Shown: one piece after another, positions 23,827-31,763 of the stretch
Numbering within the stretch: the stretch's first letter is position 1
How the letters are laid out: every line of letters begins with the position of its first letter
Origin: Planctomycetota bacterium
GTDB lineage: Bacteria > Planctomycetota > Phycisphaerae > Phycisphaerales > SM1A02
Direction of reading: 5' to 3'
Assembly (NCBI GenBank): GCA_009926625.1
Contig: RFON01000027.1
Span: forward strand, 1-36,980
DNA: 36,980 bases
Position numbers and translations under genes: made by a program
The notes under the pieces: generated by a model
Database searches by the model: none
What the model was told of the DNA's origin: nothing
The model's input: only the letters and a program-made list of their open reading frames with translations

Positions 23827-25169
23827 CGTGCCTCTGCCTCGTCGCCGACGGTCGACCGTGCCGGCTCCGATGCAGCAGCAGCCGCAGTGCCGGCTTCGAT
23901 CGGTCGAACGCGCGTTCCTGGCGCAACACTACGACCACCCTCGATCGAGATCACGAGCCCGTCCGGCAGCGGCTCCTGCAGCACCACCCACTCCGTGTCG
24001 CTGACCCCGCTCCCCGCAAGCGGCCCGACAAACGAGTGCGACACGATCACAGGCGTTCCCACCAACTTGCCATCGCGCACTGCCATGACTCGGTCAGATC
24101 GCACGGATCGGCGAGGCACCACTGAATGGGACTTCGAATCCGCTGCGTCGACGGCCGCCTCGACGAACTCCCCCGGCGCCAGACCGACCGCATCGCCAAC
24201 CTGCGGCACATCGACATGAACGACCATGGTCCGCTCCAGCGCGTTGCCCTCGGGTTCGATTCGCGCAATCTTCGTCGAGACGCGGCGTGGCACTTGACCC
24301 ACGGTCTCCAGTTGCACTGGATCATCGATCGCGACGAAGCCGCGCGCCGACGACGGCAGGCGGATCGGAATCTCGAGCCGACGGGGATCCACGATGCGCG
24401 CCACGACTTGCCCGGGCAGGACATTCTCGCCCACCTCAAGGTCAAATCGCTGGACCGATCCTGCGATGGGCGATGTGATTCGGCAGCGTTCGACATTCTT
24501 CATGGCCGTGTCACGCATGGCGCTTTGCATCTCGTTCTGCGCAAGCAGCGCGGCACGGCGAGGAACCACTTGATCGCCTGCTTCACGCAGCTGCAAGAAC
24601 GCGCGTTCCACCGTGATCACCCCTTGACGCGCGCGATCCAACTCCCGCTGCGCCGCCGCGCCCGATTGCACCGCGTCGCGAACGCGCCGCTCGTCTGCGC
24701 GGACGAGATCAAGCTCCTCTTGCGCAAGCCGAACACGATCGCGAAGCGCGGCCTCCTCGACGCCGAGCGACTGCATCTGCGCATCGATCGCGGCCAGTTG
24801 TTGCTCAGCCGCCTGCTGCGCACGGCGGAAATCCTGATCGTCCAGTTGCAGCAGGAAAGTTCCCACCTCAACCGCAACTCCCTCACGGATAGACCGATTC
24901 ACCTCCAGCACAACGCCACCAACCCGCGCCGGCACATCGGCAGAGTCGGACGCACGAACGATGCCGTAACCCATCCACTGCCGCGGCACTTGGACCGACC
25001 GCACTCGGAAGATCGCCACGGGTTGTTCAGCCCCCGCAATCTCCGCCAGATCAGGAAGCGGGCGCGTCCATGCGAAGACCACGAGCAAGGCAATGGAACC
25101 GAAGAGAAAGCCGACCGCGAGAAACGCACGGATCAGGCGGACTGCGGTGCTCGGTCGGGGCGAGTTCAT
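23823..25169 (-). CDS. RND efflux periplasmic adaptor (membrane fusion protein)
   Basis: A 448-residue HlyD/AcrA-type adaptor. An uncleaved membrane anchor lies at about residues 10-34 with no lipobox. Then come the first half of the lipoyl domain (VPARVGGVVLEVNRSIREG), a helical hairpin coiled coil (about 115-210, rich in Glu/Gln/Arg), the second lipoyl half (CRITSPIAGSVQRFDLEVGE), and the beta-barrel and membrane-proximal domains (PIRLPSSARGFVAI onward). The C-terminus is an Ala-rich tail. It links the downstream permease to an outer-membrane channel. It leads the adaptor-permease-ROK operon. TACCAT lies twelve bases before the ATG and there is no strong Shine-Dalgarno sequence. Assignment is confident; the exported substrate is unknown. 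Confidence 0.94.
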   Translation of the reverse strand: MNSPRPSTAVRLIRAFLAVGFLFGSIALLVVFAWTRPLPDLAEIAGAEQPVAIFRVRSVQVPRQWMGYGIVRASDSADVPARVGGVVLEVNRSIREGVAVEVGTFLLQLDDQDFRRAQQAAEQQLAAIDAQMQSLGVEEAALRDRVRLAQEELDLVRADERRVRDAVQSGAAAQRELDRARQGVITVERAFLQLREAGDQVVPRRAALLAQNEMQSAMRDTAMKNVERCRITSPIAGSVQRFDLEVGENVLPGQVVARIVDPRRLEIPIRLPSSARGFVAIDDPVQLETVGQVPRRVSTKIARIEPEGNALERTMVVHVDVPQVGDAVGLAPGEFVEAAVDAADSKSHSVVPRRSVRSDRVMAVRDGKLVGTPVIVSHSFVGPLAGSGVSDTEWVVLQEPLPDGLVISIEGGRSVAPGTRVRPIEAGTAAAAASEPARSTVGDEAEAR

Positions 25170-25181
25170 GGAGAACGGTCG

Positions 25182-25187
25182 ATGGTA
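25182..25187 (-). promoter_or_regulatory. TACCAT -10-like hexamer before the RND adaptor gene
   Basis: On the minus strand TACCAT ends twelve bases before the ATG at 25169. This is at the long end of the spacing seen in the window, implying a leader of only a few bases. Confidence 0.35.
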
Positions 25188-25230
25188 TTCCGCCGACCCC
25201 GTTTCCGCCGAACGCTTCTCGTCACGCCCC

Positions 25231-25236
25231 TAAACT
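25231..25236 (+). promoter_or_regulatory. TAAACT -10-like hexamer before gatC
   Basis: TAAACT ends eight bases before the gatC ATG at 25245 and there is no purine-rich ribosome site between them, so a leaderless transcript is predicted. Confidence 0.45.
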
Positions 25237-25244
25237 CCGCCCCG

Positions 25245-25559
25245 ATGTCCAATCCCGCCGAGTCGCTCACGGTCAACGATGTCCGTCATGTGGCGCGCCT
25301 CGCGCGCCTCGCGATTGCCGAGGATCGCCTCCCTGCAGTGCGCGATTCCCTCGTCGCCATTCTCGGACACATCGCCCAGCTTCAGGCAGTCGATACCACA
25401 GGGCTTGAACCCATGGCGCAGCCGCTGCCCATGCGGAATCGTCTCCGCGCGGATGAACCAGGCGAAGCGCTCTCCACCGCCGCAGTGCTCGCCAACGCGC
25501 CCAAGACCGAAGGCGATTTCATCGCGGTCCCCAAGGTCCTCGGTGGAGACTCCGCATGA
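25245..25559 (+). CDS. gatC: Asp-tRNA(Asn)/Glu-tRNA(Gln) amidotransferase subunit C
   Basis: A 104-residue GatC. The ATG at 25245 is chosen because the family sequence begins right after it (LTVNDVRHVARLARLAIAED) and the longer upstream frame is antisense to the adaptor gene. Blocks in order: helical N-terminus, ILGHIAQLQAVDTTGLEPMA, and the C-terminal strap LRADEPGEAL...VLANAPKTEGDFIAVPKVL. GatC wraps around GatA and stabilises the GatCAB complex that converts Glu-tRNA(Gln) and Asp-tRNA(Asn) to their amides. Its stop overlaps the gatA start as ATGA. Neither gatB nor glnS/asnS is in the window. Confidence 0.95.
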   Translation: MSNPAESLTVNDVRHVARLARLAIAEDRLPAVRDSLVAILGHIAQLQAVDTTGLEPMAQPLPMRNRLRADEPGEALSTAAVLANAPKTEGDFIAVPKVLGGDSA

Positions 25560-27007
25560 GCGGCGACCTCGTCGACATCCGCGACAGGATCGCGCGCCGC
25601 GAGACCACTGCGCGCGCCGTTGTGCAGTCCACCATCGATCGCATTGCATCCGTGGACCGGACGCTCAACAGTTTCCATGAGGTGCTCGCGGATTCAGCGC
25701 TCCAAGCGGCAGACCGCATCGATGCGGACATCGCGGCTGGACGAACCGTCGGCGAACTCGCCGGCGTTCCCATCGCCGTGAAGGACAACATCGCAACGCG
25801 CGAAGGACGCACCACCTGCTCCTCGCGCATGCTGGGCGCGTACCGATCGCCGTTCGACGCCACAGCGGTTGAACGCCTCGAGCGCGCGGGCGCGGTCATC
25901 ATCGGCAAGACCAACATGGACGAGTTCGCCATGGGTTCGTCGTGCGAGACCTGCGCTTGGGGGCCCGTTCGCAATCCGTGGGATACCAGTCGTATTCCTG
26001 GCGGCAGTTCAGGCGGCAGCGCAGCGGCCGTCGCCGCGAATCTCTGCGCCGCAGCGCTCGGCTCGGACACTGGCGGATCCATCCGACAGCCCGCTGCGCT
26101 TTGCGGCGTCGTCGGATTCAAGCCAAGCTACGGTCGCATCTCTCGCCATGGACTCGTGGCGTTCGGCAGCAGTCTGGACCAGATCGGGCCGATCACCCAC
26201 AGTGTTCGGGACGCAGCACTCCTCTACCGAGTCATGGCCGGCGACGACCCGATGGATTCCACCTGCGCGCCCGAGACGGTCGAGGACCCGCTGCCGCTGC
26301 TCGAGCAGCCCGTGCGCGGCCTGCGCATCGGCATTCCAGCGCAGTATCGAAAGGGCAACAGCCCTGCGGTGGACGCGGCGCTCTCCCGTGCAGCCGATTC
26401 GTTCCGTGCGCTCGGCGCGCAACTGGTCGATGTCGAACTTCCGCTCACGGATGTCGGCATCTCCACCTACTACGTGATCGCCCCCGCAGAGGCATCGAGC
26501 AATCTCGCACGGTTCGACGGCATCCGGTACGGGCACCGAGCGCAAGGCAGTTTTTCCGATGTGAACGCGCTCCTTTCCGCAAGCCGCGCGGAAGGTTTCG
26601 GTGCGGAAGTGCAGCGGCGCATCATGCTCGGCACCTATGTCCTGAGCGCCGGCTACTACGACGCGTACTACCGCCGCGCGCTGCAAGTACGCCGACTCAT
26701 CAAGAGCGAGTTCGATGCAGCGTTCACCAAGTGCGATGCGATCCTCGGTCCAACGGCACCAACAGCCGCGTTCCCGATCGGTGGCGTGACGGATCCGCTG
26801 GCGATGTACCTCTGCGATGTCTACACGGTGAACACCAACATCGCTGGCATCTGCGGCATTTCGCTTCCAGCCGGCTTCGACGAATCGACGGGCGCCAAGC
26901 TGCCCATCGGCATCCAGCTGCAGGCTCCCGCCTTTGCGGACGCGCGGCTGCTGCAGATCGCGCATGCGTTTGAACGCGCCCACGGCGGACGCGAGCACCC
27001 GCAGTAA
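25556..27007 (+). CDS. gatA: Asp-tRNA(Asn)/Glu-tRNA(Gln) amidotransferase subunit A
   Basis: A 483-residue amidase-signature enzyme. The catalytic triad is visible: Lys76 in PIAVKDNIATREG, Ser151 in PGGSSGGSAAAVA (cis-Ser), and the nucleophile Ser175 in GSDTGGSIRQPAA. Further GatA blocks are GKTNMDEFAMGSS, FKPSYGRISRHGLVAFGSSL, YYVIAPAEASSNLARFDGI and YTVNTNIAGICGISLP. GatA hydrolyses glutamine and feeds ammonia to GatB for amidation of mischarged tRNA. Residue numbers are offset by three from the Staphylococcus aureus enzyme. The start overlaps gatC by four bases, so translation is coupled. gatB must be elsewhere, since the next gene is convergent. Confidence 0.96.
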   Translation: MSGDLVDIRDRIARRETTARAVVQSTIDRIASVDRTLNSFHEVLADSALQAADRIDADIAAGRTVGELAGVPIAVKDNIATREGRTTCSSRMLGAYRSPFDATAVERLERAGAVIIGKTNMDEFAMGSSCETCAWGPVRNPWDTSRIPGGSSGGSAAAVAANLCAAALGSDTGGSIRQPAALCGVVGFKPSYGRISRHGLVAFGSSLDQIGPITHSVRDAALLYRVMAGDDPMDSTCAPETVEDPLPLLEQPVRGLRIGIPAQYRKGNSPAVDAALSRAADSFRALGAQLVDVELPLTDVGISTYYVIAPAEASSNLARFDGIRYGHRAQGSFSDVNALLSASRAEGFGAEVQRRIMLGTYVLSAGYYDAYYRRALQVRRLIKSEFDAAFTKCDAILGPTAPTAAFPIGGVTDPLAMYLCDVYTVNTNIAGICGISLPAGFDESTGAKLPIGIQLQAPAFADARLLQIAHAFERAHGGREHPQ

Positions 27008-27008
27008 C

Positions 27009-27032
27009 GCAGCCGCGCTCCCGCCGCGCTGC
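27009..27032. terminator. Hairpin at the convergent gatA / lipoprotein junction
   Basis: GCAGC (27009-27013) pairs with GCTGC (27028-27032) and, past a one-base bulge, GCG (27015-27017) pairs with CGC (27025-27027). It starts two bases after the gatA stop. There is no T-run after it on the plus strand. The 64-base gap also holds the palindrome CACATGTG at 27053-27060, which may be chance. Confidence 0.4.
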
Positions 27033-27071
27033 TCGGGGCGCGCAAAACAAATCACATGTGCACGGGCGCCA

Positions 27072-27605
27072 TCAGGACGGGCGCTCGAGCGCACCGTACC
27101 TGCGCATCGCCATGCGGAACTCGCGCACGACTCGTTCCGCCTCCACATGCCGCTCGCCGAAGGTGCCGACCTTCGCCGTGGCGAGAAACATCGCAGGCGC
27201 CGGCTTCTTGGTGACCGTCAGCGTGGCTGGTCCGCCCCCCTGCGTCCGAATGACGAAGATCCATGTGTCGCCATCGAGCGTCGAACTGACGAGCCCCATC
27301 TCCGCGCGCTCAATCGCATCACTCGCCGCCGCGGGCACATCGGACCAACGCACTGCATCTGGCGCCCTCGTCAGCGGCTTCACAGGCATGCCCTTCGCCG
27401 TCGCCTGCATCGCTTGGACCATCTGCGCGTTCTGCTCGGGCGAATAGAGCGCGTTCGGCGGGTACTGCTCGCCGCTGAACCTCGTGTTCGACAGCACGGG
27501 ATTCTCCTTCGACTGACAGCCCAGCACGACACACGGCAATGCGCACATGATTGCACATCGCCGAAGGCGACCGCGTGATCCGAGTTGACGGCGAGCCGCG
27601 CTCAT
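27072..27605 (-). CDS. Small putative lipoprotein downstream of mutY
   Basis: A 177-residue protein from the ATG at 27605, which overlaps the mutY stop as ATGA. The N-terminus is very Arg-rich (MSAARRQLGSRGRLRRC) before a short hydrophobic core and lipobox Val-Leu-Gly-Cys30, so it should be lipid-anchored. The first mature residues (QSKENPVLSNTRFSGEQYPP) look extended. The remaining 120 residues have mixed helices and strands, including DTWIFVIRTQGGGPATLTVT and FGERHVEAERVVREFRM. I recognise no family. The long upstream part of this frame belongs to mutY. Being cotranslated with a DNA repair glycosylase is probably only operon packing. It ends convergent to gatA. Confidence 0.75.
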   Translation of the reverse strand: MSAARRQLGSRGRLRRCAIMCALPCVVLGCQSKENPVLSNTRFSGEQYPPNALYSPEQNAQMVQAMQATAKGMPVKPLTRAPDAVRWSDVPAAASDAIERAEMGLVSSTLDGDTWIFVIRTQGGGPATLTVTKKPAPAMFLATAKVGTFGERHVEAERVVREFRMAMRRYGALERPS

Positions 27606-28702
27606 GACAGAAGCGGCAGCGTACCCCCGCACTGCAGGATCTGTCGCACCGCGCCGGTCGACGGCGCTTTCTTCACCGCACGAACACGCCGCCAGAACCA
27701 GCCGTCGCGCCCCTCACGACGCAACATCCCCGCAGTCGGTGAATCAACGCGCCACACCACGAAGTTCACATCACGGTGCGAGGTCTGGAAGACGAACGAT
27801 CCGCAGCGCTCGACGGCGCGTGCCTTCACACCGATCCTTCCAGCAAGAGCCTTGGCAGAAAGTGGCCGCGCACTCTCTTCCAACGGAGGAAAGGGCAGTC
27901 GCGCCCACAGTCCTCGCTGCGGAAGGACGCGCTGCGCAATCCATCCGTCCGCGACAGCGATGATCGCCGCTCGGTGAACGCGCGCGCGTGTTGGTGTTGG
28001 CTTCGCCCTTGGAATGCGATGCTGTGCCTGCATGCGCCTCGCCTCGCATGACACCTTCAGCGGGCACATCTCGCAGCGCGGCACGCGCGGCGTGCAGACC
28101 GTTGCACCGAGTTCCATCAGACCTTCGTTCGCCTTGCCCGGATTGGTGGCCGCATCCACATACTCCTGCGCGCGCTGCCAGACCCAGCGTTTGCCGGCGC
28201 TCGTTGAGAGGTCCACGGCACGACCATGCACACGCATGATCACGCGCGCGACATTCCCATCGACAATCGCCTCGCGCGCACCGAACGCGATCGATGCAAC
28301 AGCCCCCGCGCAATAGGGACCGATTCCTGGCAGAGCCTCCAACTCGTGGCGCGCACGCGGAACCGTCCCTTGGTGGATCCGCACCATGTCCTTGGCGGCA
28401 GCCTGAAGGTGGCGCGCGCGCCGGTAATACCCCAGCCCCGCCCAAGCAGCGAGCACATCCTGCTCGCGCGCCCTCGCGAGGCTTGCCACCGTTGGAAACC
28501 GCCGCATGAAGCGCTGCCATGCATCGCAAACGCGCGCGACCTGCGTCTGCTGCAGCATGAACTCGCTGACGACAGTCCCATATGCAGTGCGCCGCCGCCG
28601 CCAAGGAAGGTCGCGAGCGTTCCCACGAAACCACCTCTCGATCCGCCGCGGAAGGTTCCCGCTCCGCTTGGCAACGCACGCTGCACCTTGCGCGGAAGGC
28701 AT
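27602..28702 (-). CDS. mutY: A/G-specific adenine DNA glycosylase
   Basis: A 366-residue MutY, which removes adenine mispaired with 8-oxoguanine. From the ATG at 28702, catalytic Glu47 lies in VVSEFMLQQTQV, the helix-hairpin-helix is LEALPGIGPYCAGAVAS, and catalytic Asp148 lies in AIVDGNVARVI. The iron-sulfur ligands are Cys203, Cys210, Cys213 and Cys219 in the standard C-x6-C-x2-C-x5-C spacing. The C-terminal NUDIX-like domain (about 250-366) has FVFQTSHRDVNFVVWRV, the segment that reads 8-oxoguanine. An upstream in-frame ATG at 28738 would share the CATG of the opposing gene's start; 28702 is preferred because TACGCT lies nine bases before it. Confidence 0.95.
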   Translation of the reverse strand: MPSAQGAACVAKRSGNLPRRIERWFRGNARDLPWRRRRTAYGTVVSEFMLQQTQVARVCDAWQRFMRRFPTVASLARAREQDVLAAWAGLGYYRRARHLQAAAKDMVRIHQGTVPRARHELEALPGIGPYCAGAVASIAFGAREAIVDGNVARVIMRVHGRAVDLSTSAGKRWVWQRAQEYVDAATNPGKANEGLMELGATVCTPRVPRCEMCPLKVSCEARRMQAQHRIPRAKPTPTRARVHRAAIIAVADGWIAQRVLPQRGLWARLPFPPLEESARPLSAKALAGRIGVKARAVERCGSFVFQTSHRDVNFVVWRVDSPTAGMLRREGRDGWFWRRVRAVKKAPSTGAVRQILQCGGTLPLLS

Positions 28703-28710
28703 TTCGCCCG

Positions 28711-28717
28711 TAGCGTA
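28711..28717. promoter_or_regulatory. Symmetric TAGCGTA -10 for mutY and the HTH/membrane gene
   Basis: TAGCGTA reads TACGCT on the minus strand, nine bases before the mutY ATG, and TAGCGT on the plus strand, twenty bases before the ATG at 28737. One TANNNTA element could therefore start transcription both ways. The plus transcript would have a leader of roughly a dozen bases. Confidence 0.45.
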
Positions 28718-28736
28718 TGAGGTTCGGCGGGCTTTC

Positions 28737-29927
28737 ATGGCCAAGCTCTTCTACACCATCGATGAGGCTGCTGCGAAACTCCAGAAGTCGGAGTCGGAGT
28801 TGCGTGCCATGATCGATTCCGGTCAGTTGGAAGAGTTCAAGATGCACGATGTGACCCACTTCAAGAAGGCGGTCATTGACCAGCTTGTGGTGGACGACCT
28901 CGGCAACATCGAACTGGCACTCGAAGACGACAACCCCGCGCCCGCGACGCCGCTCGAACTGGACATTGACCTGAGCGACAACTCGGGAAGCGCCGTTCTT
29001 GATGAACTCAAGTTCGACGACGAACCCCCAGCCCCCACCGCTCAACCAACCGCCGGCGGAAGCGGCGCTGGTTCTGAACCAGACCTTCTCGACCTCGACC
29101 TCGCCGATTCGGGCATTGCACCTGCGCAGGTCCCGCCGCCGCCGCCAGCGAGTTCGGGCGGGTCGGGCAGCGGAATCGAGCTTGACCTTGACGATTCTGG
29201 ACTTGGCGCTCCCCCGCCACCTCCAAAGTCGTCCGGATCCTCGAATGATCTCGATCTCGGCTTGGATCTCGACCTCGGGCTTGACGACTCCTCAGCGAAA
29301 CGCGCAGCGCCAGCCGCAGCCGCGCCCGCAAGCGACTCTGGATCGGGGATAGCCCTCAACGACATGAGTGGGTCGATGGTTGCGCCTACTCGCCCATCGC
29401 CGAAGCGTGCGGCGGCGGCGGACGGCAGTTCGATGGCCGGCGACGACCTCTCGCTTGAGCCGGTTGGTCGCGGCTTGGATGACTCTGCCGATGCCGATGC
29501 ATCAAGCATCAGCGCAGCGCTGCTTGACGACGGTGCAGATTCACTCGACGGTGGTGGATCACTCTCCGCCGACACCGACCTCTTCGCGCCGACCGATGAC
29601 GGCGTTGGCGAGGCATTTGCCGATGCCGACGCAGCAGTACCCACGGTTGGCGCAGCAGCTGCAGCGCGTGGCGCATCGCCCGTGATGATCGCGGCCGAGA
29701 CGGTGGACGGCGCGTCGAGCGGGCTCGGCATCGGCTTGATGGTGGGTGCCCTCGTGTCCATCATCGTCGCGGCGCTCATCGTGGTCAGCACGCGATCCTC
29801 AGGCGGCTCAGCGCTCGCGGGGATGATCAGCGGCGACGACATGATGATCTGGCTCGGCGGTCTCGTTGTGGGCACGGGGCTTTCCGGCGGCATCGGCTAC
29901 TTCGTCGGAAAGTCCATCGACGGATGA
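28737..29927 (+). CDS. HTH domain protein with acidic linker and two C-terminal membrane helices
   Basis: A 396-residue protein from the ATG at 28737; upstream sequence in this frame is antisense to mutY. Residues 1-50 (MAKLFYTIDEAAAKLQKSES, then RAMIDSGQLEEFKMHDVTHF) resemble an excisionase/MerR-type winged helix. Residues 60-325 are a very acidic, Gly/Ser/Pro-rich disordered linker with repeated LDLD elements (DLLDLDLADSG, IELDLDDSG, LDLGLDLDLGLDD) and poly-Pro runs. Two glycine-rich membrane helices follow at about 329-352 and 370-390. My recollection is that HTH proteins with comparable acidic linkers recur in planctomycetes, without known function. The stop overlaps the psd start as ATGA. 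Membrane-tethered regulation or nucleoid-membrane contact is a guess; without the usual recognition residues, DNA binding is unproven. Confidence 0.82.
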   Translation: MAKLFYTIDEAAAKLQKSESELRAMIDSGQLEEFKMHDVTHFKKAVIDQLVVDDLGNIELALEDDNPAPATPLELDIDLSDNSGSAVLDELKFDDEPPAPTAQPTAGGSGAGSEPDLLDLDLADSGIAPAQVPPPPPASSGGSGSGIELDLDDSGLGAPPPPPKSSGSSNDLDLGLDLDLGLDDSSAKRAAPAAAAPASDSGSGIALNDMSGSMVAPTRPSPKRAAAADGSSMAGDDLSLEPVGRGLDDSADADASSISAALLDDGADSLDGGGSLSADTDLFAPTDDGVGEAFADADAAVPTVGAAAAARGASPVMIAAETVDGASSGLGIGLMVGALVSIIVAALIVVSTRSSGGSALAGMISGDDMMIWLGGLVVGTGLSGGIGYFVGKSIDG

Positions 29928-30577
29928 TCCTCAGCGTCTTCGGGATGCGCGAATGGGGGCTCGCCACGCTCGCAGCCGTTGCCACCATTCTGCTCATCGG
30001 CCCCTCATGGTGGCTCATTTCCGTCGTGGGAATCGTGTGGCTTGCGGTGGCGGCGTTCTTCCGTGACCCGCCCTTTCGCCGCCCCGCCACCGACAATCCG
30101 AACGATTTGGTGAGCCCCGCCGACGGCGTGATCTCCGCAGTCGAGCGGGTTGAACAGCATCCCGCGACCCAAGGTCCCGCGGTGGTGGTTCGAATCTTCC
30201 TCAGTGTGCTCGATGTGCACATCAACCGAATGCCGTGCGCGTGCAGCATCGTGTCGATTGTCCACACGCCTGGTCAATACCTCGACGCGCGCTCCGCCGA
30301 AAGCGCAAAGGTCAACGAGTCCAATCTTCTCGTGCTCGAGGCAACGGGTGGAACGCGGCTTGGGGTTCGTCAGGTGTCGGGTGCGATTGCACGGCGAATC
30401 GTCTGTCCAGTCGTTCCTGGTCAGCGCTTTGAACGCGCAGCACGCTTCGGCATGATCAAGTTTGGATCGACCACCGAACTCATCGTTCCGGCGGCCCACG
30501 CATCGACGGTCCGCGTGCAGAAGGGTGCGCGAGTCGTGGGCGGCGTCACTGTGCTCGCCTCACTGCCGAGCGTCTAA
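29924..30577 (+). CDS. psd: Phosphatidylserine decarboxylase, short (archaeal-type) form
   Basis: A 217-residue membrane-associated enzyme that makes phosphatidylethanolamine. Two hydrophobic segments occupy about residues 10-47, followed by AAFFRDPPFRR, LVSPADGVISAVE with catalytic Asp67, and FLSVLDVHINRMP with His99. The self-cleavage site is FGMIKFGSTTEL: the bond before Ser182 is broken and Ser182 becomes the pyruvoyl cofactor. The length fits the short family rather than the longer Escherichia coli enzyme. The start is translationally coupled to the HTH/membrane protein by a four-base overlap. The usual neighbour pssA is not here, because the next gene is convergent. Assignment is confident. 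Confidence 0.94.
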   Translation: MILSVFGMREWGLATLAAVATILLIGPSWWLISVVGIVWLAVAAFFRDPPFRRPATDNPNDLVSPADGVISAVERVEQHPATQGPAVVVRIFLSVLDVHINRMPCACSIVSIVHTPGQYLDARSAESAKVNESNLLVLEATGGTRLGVRQVSGAIARRIVCPVVPGQRFERAARFGMIKFGSTTELIVPAAHASTVRVQKGARVVGGVTVLASLPSV

Positions 30578-30602
30578 CCGCCTCGCTCCCATTCATTCCA
30601 AC

Positions 30603-31712
30603 TCAATCCGAAGGCTGATCCTTCGGCGAACGCGGCCACTGCGGCTGCATGCGACCGAGGATGCGCCGTGCGCGAGCCACTGCGCCGCCGAGCGCGGGAC
30701 CGAGTGCGCGCCCGACCCGCTCCAAATCAGGCCCGAACGGTCGCCGACCATCGCGGAATGCGATCACCACGGCAGGCGCTCGCACAAGCTCTCCGTCAGC
30801 GCAGGGGAACGCCAACACCGTCCGCCCTGGGAGCACACCCTGCAACTCCACCCAGCGCGGAGCGACTGCGATCCCATCCGCGATCCGCACCACTGCACGC
30901 TGCGCTGCAATGCCGTCGCACCAACCACTCGAGAGGTGTTCGAGCATGCCGCCCGCGGCACGCCGCGACAGATCATCACGCACATAACCGCCAACGATGA
31001 ATCGCTCGCCATCGCGGAGGAACAACGCCACATTCGTGGGACCAACGCGCGCCACGAAATACTGCAGGCTCCACTCGATGATCGGTGCGGGCTCCACCTC
31101 CATCGACAGGATTGCCGTGCACTCGCTTCGCATGGCCGCCACTGCCGCCCGCTCCTCGGCCTCCGATCGCGCGTTCGACAGATCCGCGCACGCTTTCCCC
31201 AGTCGCTCCTCCAATCCGCGCCGCTCCTGCGTCAGCCGCGCACATGCACCCTCAATCAGGCGCGAACGCTCCTCGTGACCGCGGCGCCGCGAACTCTCGA
31301 GCAGCCATCGCGCGACGCGACCCGACGACCAGGCCGCCACCCACTGCTCGCGTTCAAGCCAGTCGCTCAGTCCAGCGCCAAACAGGGCGGCAACCGTGCC
31401 AGTCGTGTCCCCCAGACTCACGCACGGTGCGCCCACAAGCACCACACCCGCATGCGGGCGAATCTCGCGAAGTGCCGTGAACCATGCGGTCCCTTGCGCC
31501 GCCGCTCCGAGGCACGCCGCATCGATCACGACCACATCTGCCCAGTGCGAAGCAATCCATGCGGATGCCTCAGCCAAATCCGCGCAGCGCGCAAGGCGCG
31601 GCACCACACCAAACTCGCTGCACGCAGCCCACTGCGCCGGCACCTCAAGCCCGCCGACAAGCAGCAGCACTGGACGATCAGACTTGCCTTGCGTGGCTGT
31701 GTTGCGTTCCAT
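30603..31712 (-). CDS. Receiver-like / coiled-coil / GAF-like protein
   Basis: A 369-residue soluble protein. Residues 14-120 look like a degenerate response-regulator receiver: strand VLLLVGG, then DVVVIDAACLG with a phospho-acceptor-like Asp64, then GVVLVGAP. The conserved acidic pair and the Lys of true receivers are not evident. Residues about 140-200 are an Arg/Glu-rich coiled coil. Residues about 205-350 resemble a GAF domain (NVALFLRDGERFIVGGYVRD, RTVLAFPCADGELVRAPAVV, FRDGRRPFGPDLERVGRALG). No catalytic output domain follows, so it would act by binding a partner. It is 51 bases after tsaB and probably the last gene of that run. GAF is the better supported call; the receiver is tentative. 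Confidence 0.7.
   Translation of the reverse strand: MERNTATQGKSDRPVLLLVGGLEVPAQWAACSEFGVVPRLARCADLAEASAWIASHWADVVVIDAACLGAAAQGTAWFTALREIRPHAGVVLVGAPCVSLGDTTGTVAALFGAGLSDWLEREQWVAAWSSGRVARWLLESSRRRGHEERSRLIEGACARLTQERRGLEERLGKACADLSNARSEAEERAAVAAMRSECTAILSMEVEPAPIIEWSLQYFVARVGPTNVALFLRDGERFIVGGYVRDDLSRRAAGGMLEHLSSGWCDGIAAQRAVVRIADGIAVAPRWVELQGVLPGRTVLAFPCADGELVRAPAVVIAFRDGRRPFGPDLERVGRALGPALGGAVARARRILGRMQPQWPRSPKDQPSD
30608..30626. terminator. Hairpin at the convergent psd / GAF-like gene junction
   Basis: CCGAAGG (30608-30614) and CCTTCGG (30620-30626) form a perfect 7-bp stem around CTGAT. It lies in the last codons of the minus-strand gene, just before its stop at 30605-30603, and 30 bases after the psd stop. 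Minus-strand sequence after the stem is moderately T-rich (ATTGAGTTGG) but has no true T-run. Confidence 0.5.
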
Positions 31713-31763
31713 CCCGCATCGAGTCGACCTGTAGAGCGCCCCCCTTCAGCAAAAGAGCGAACT

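Noticed and set aside
24126..25244. Long upstream extension of the gatC frame
   Set aside because: It is antisense to the RND adaptor; GatC homology begins at 25245 and total length then fits the family.
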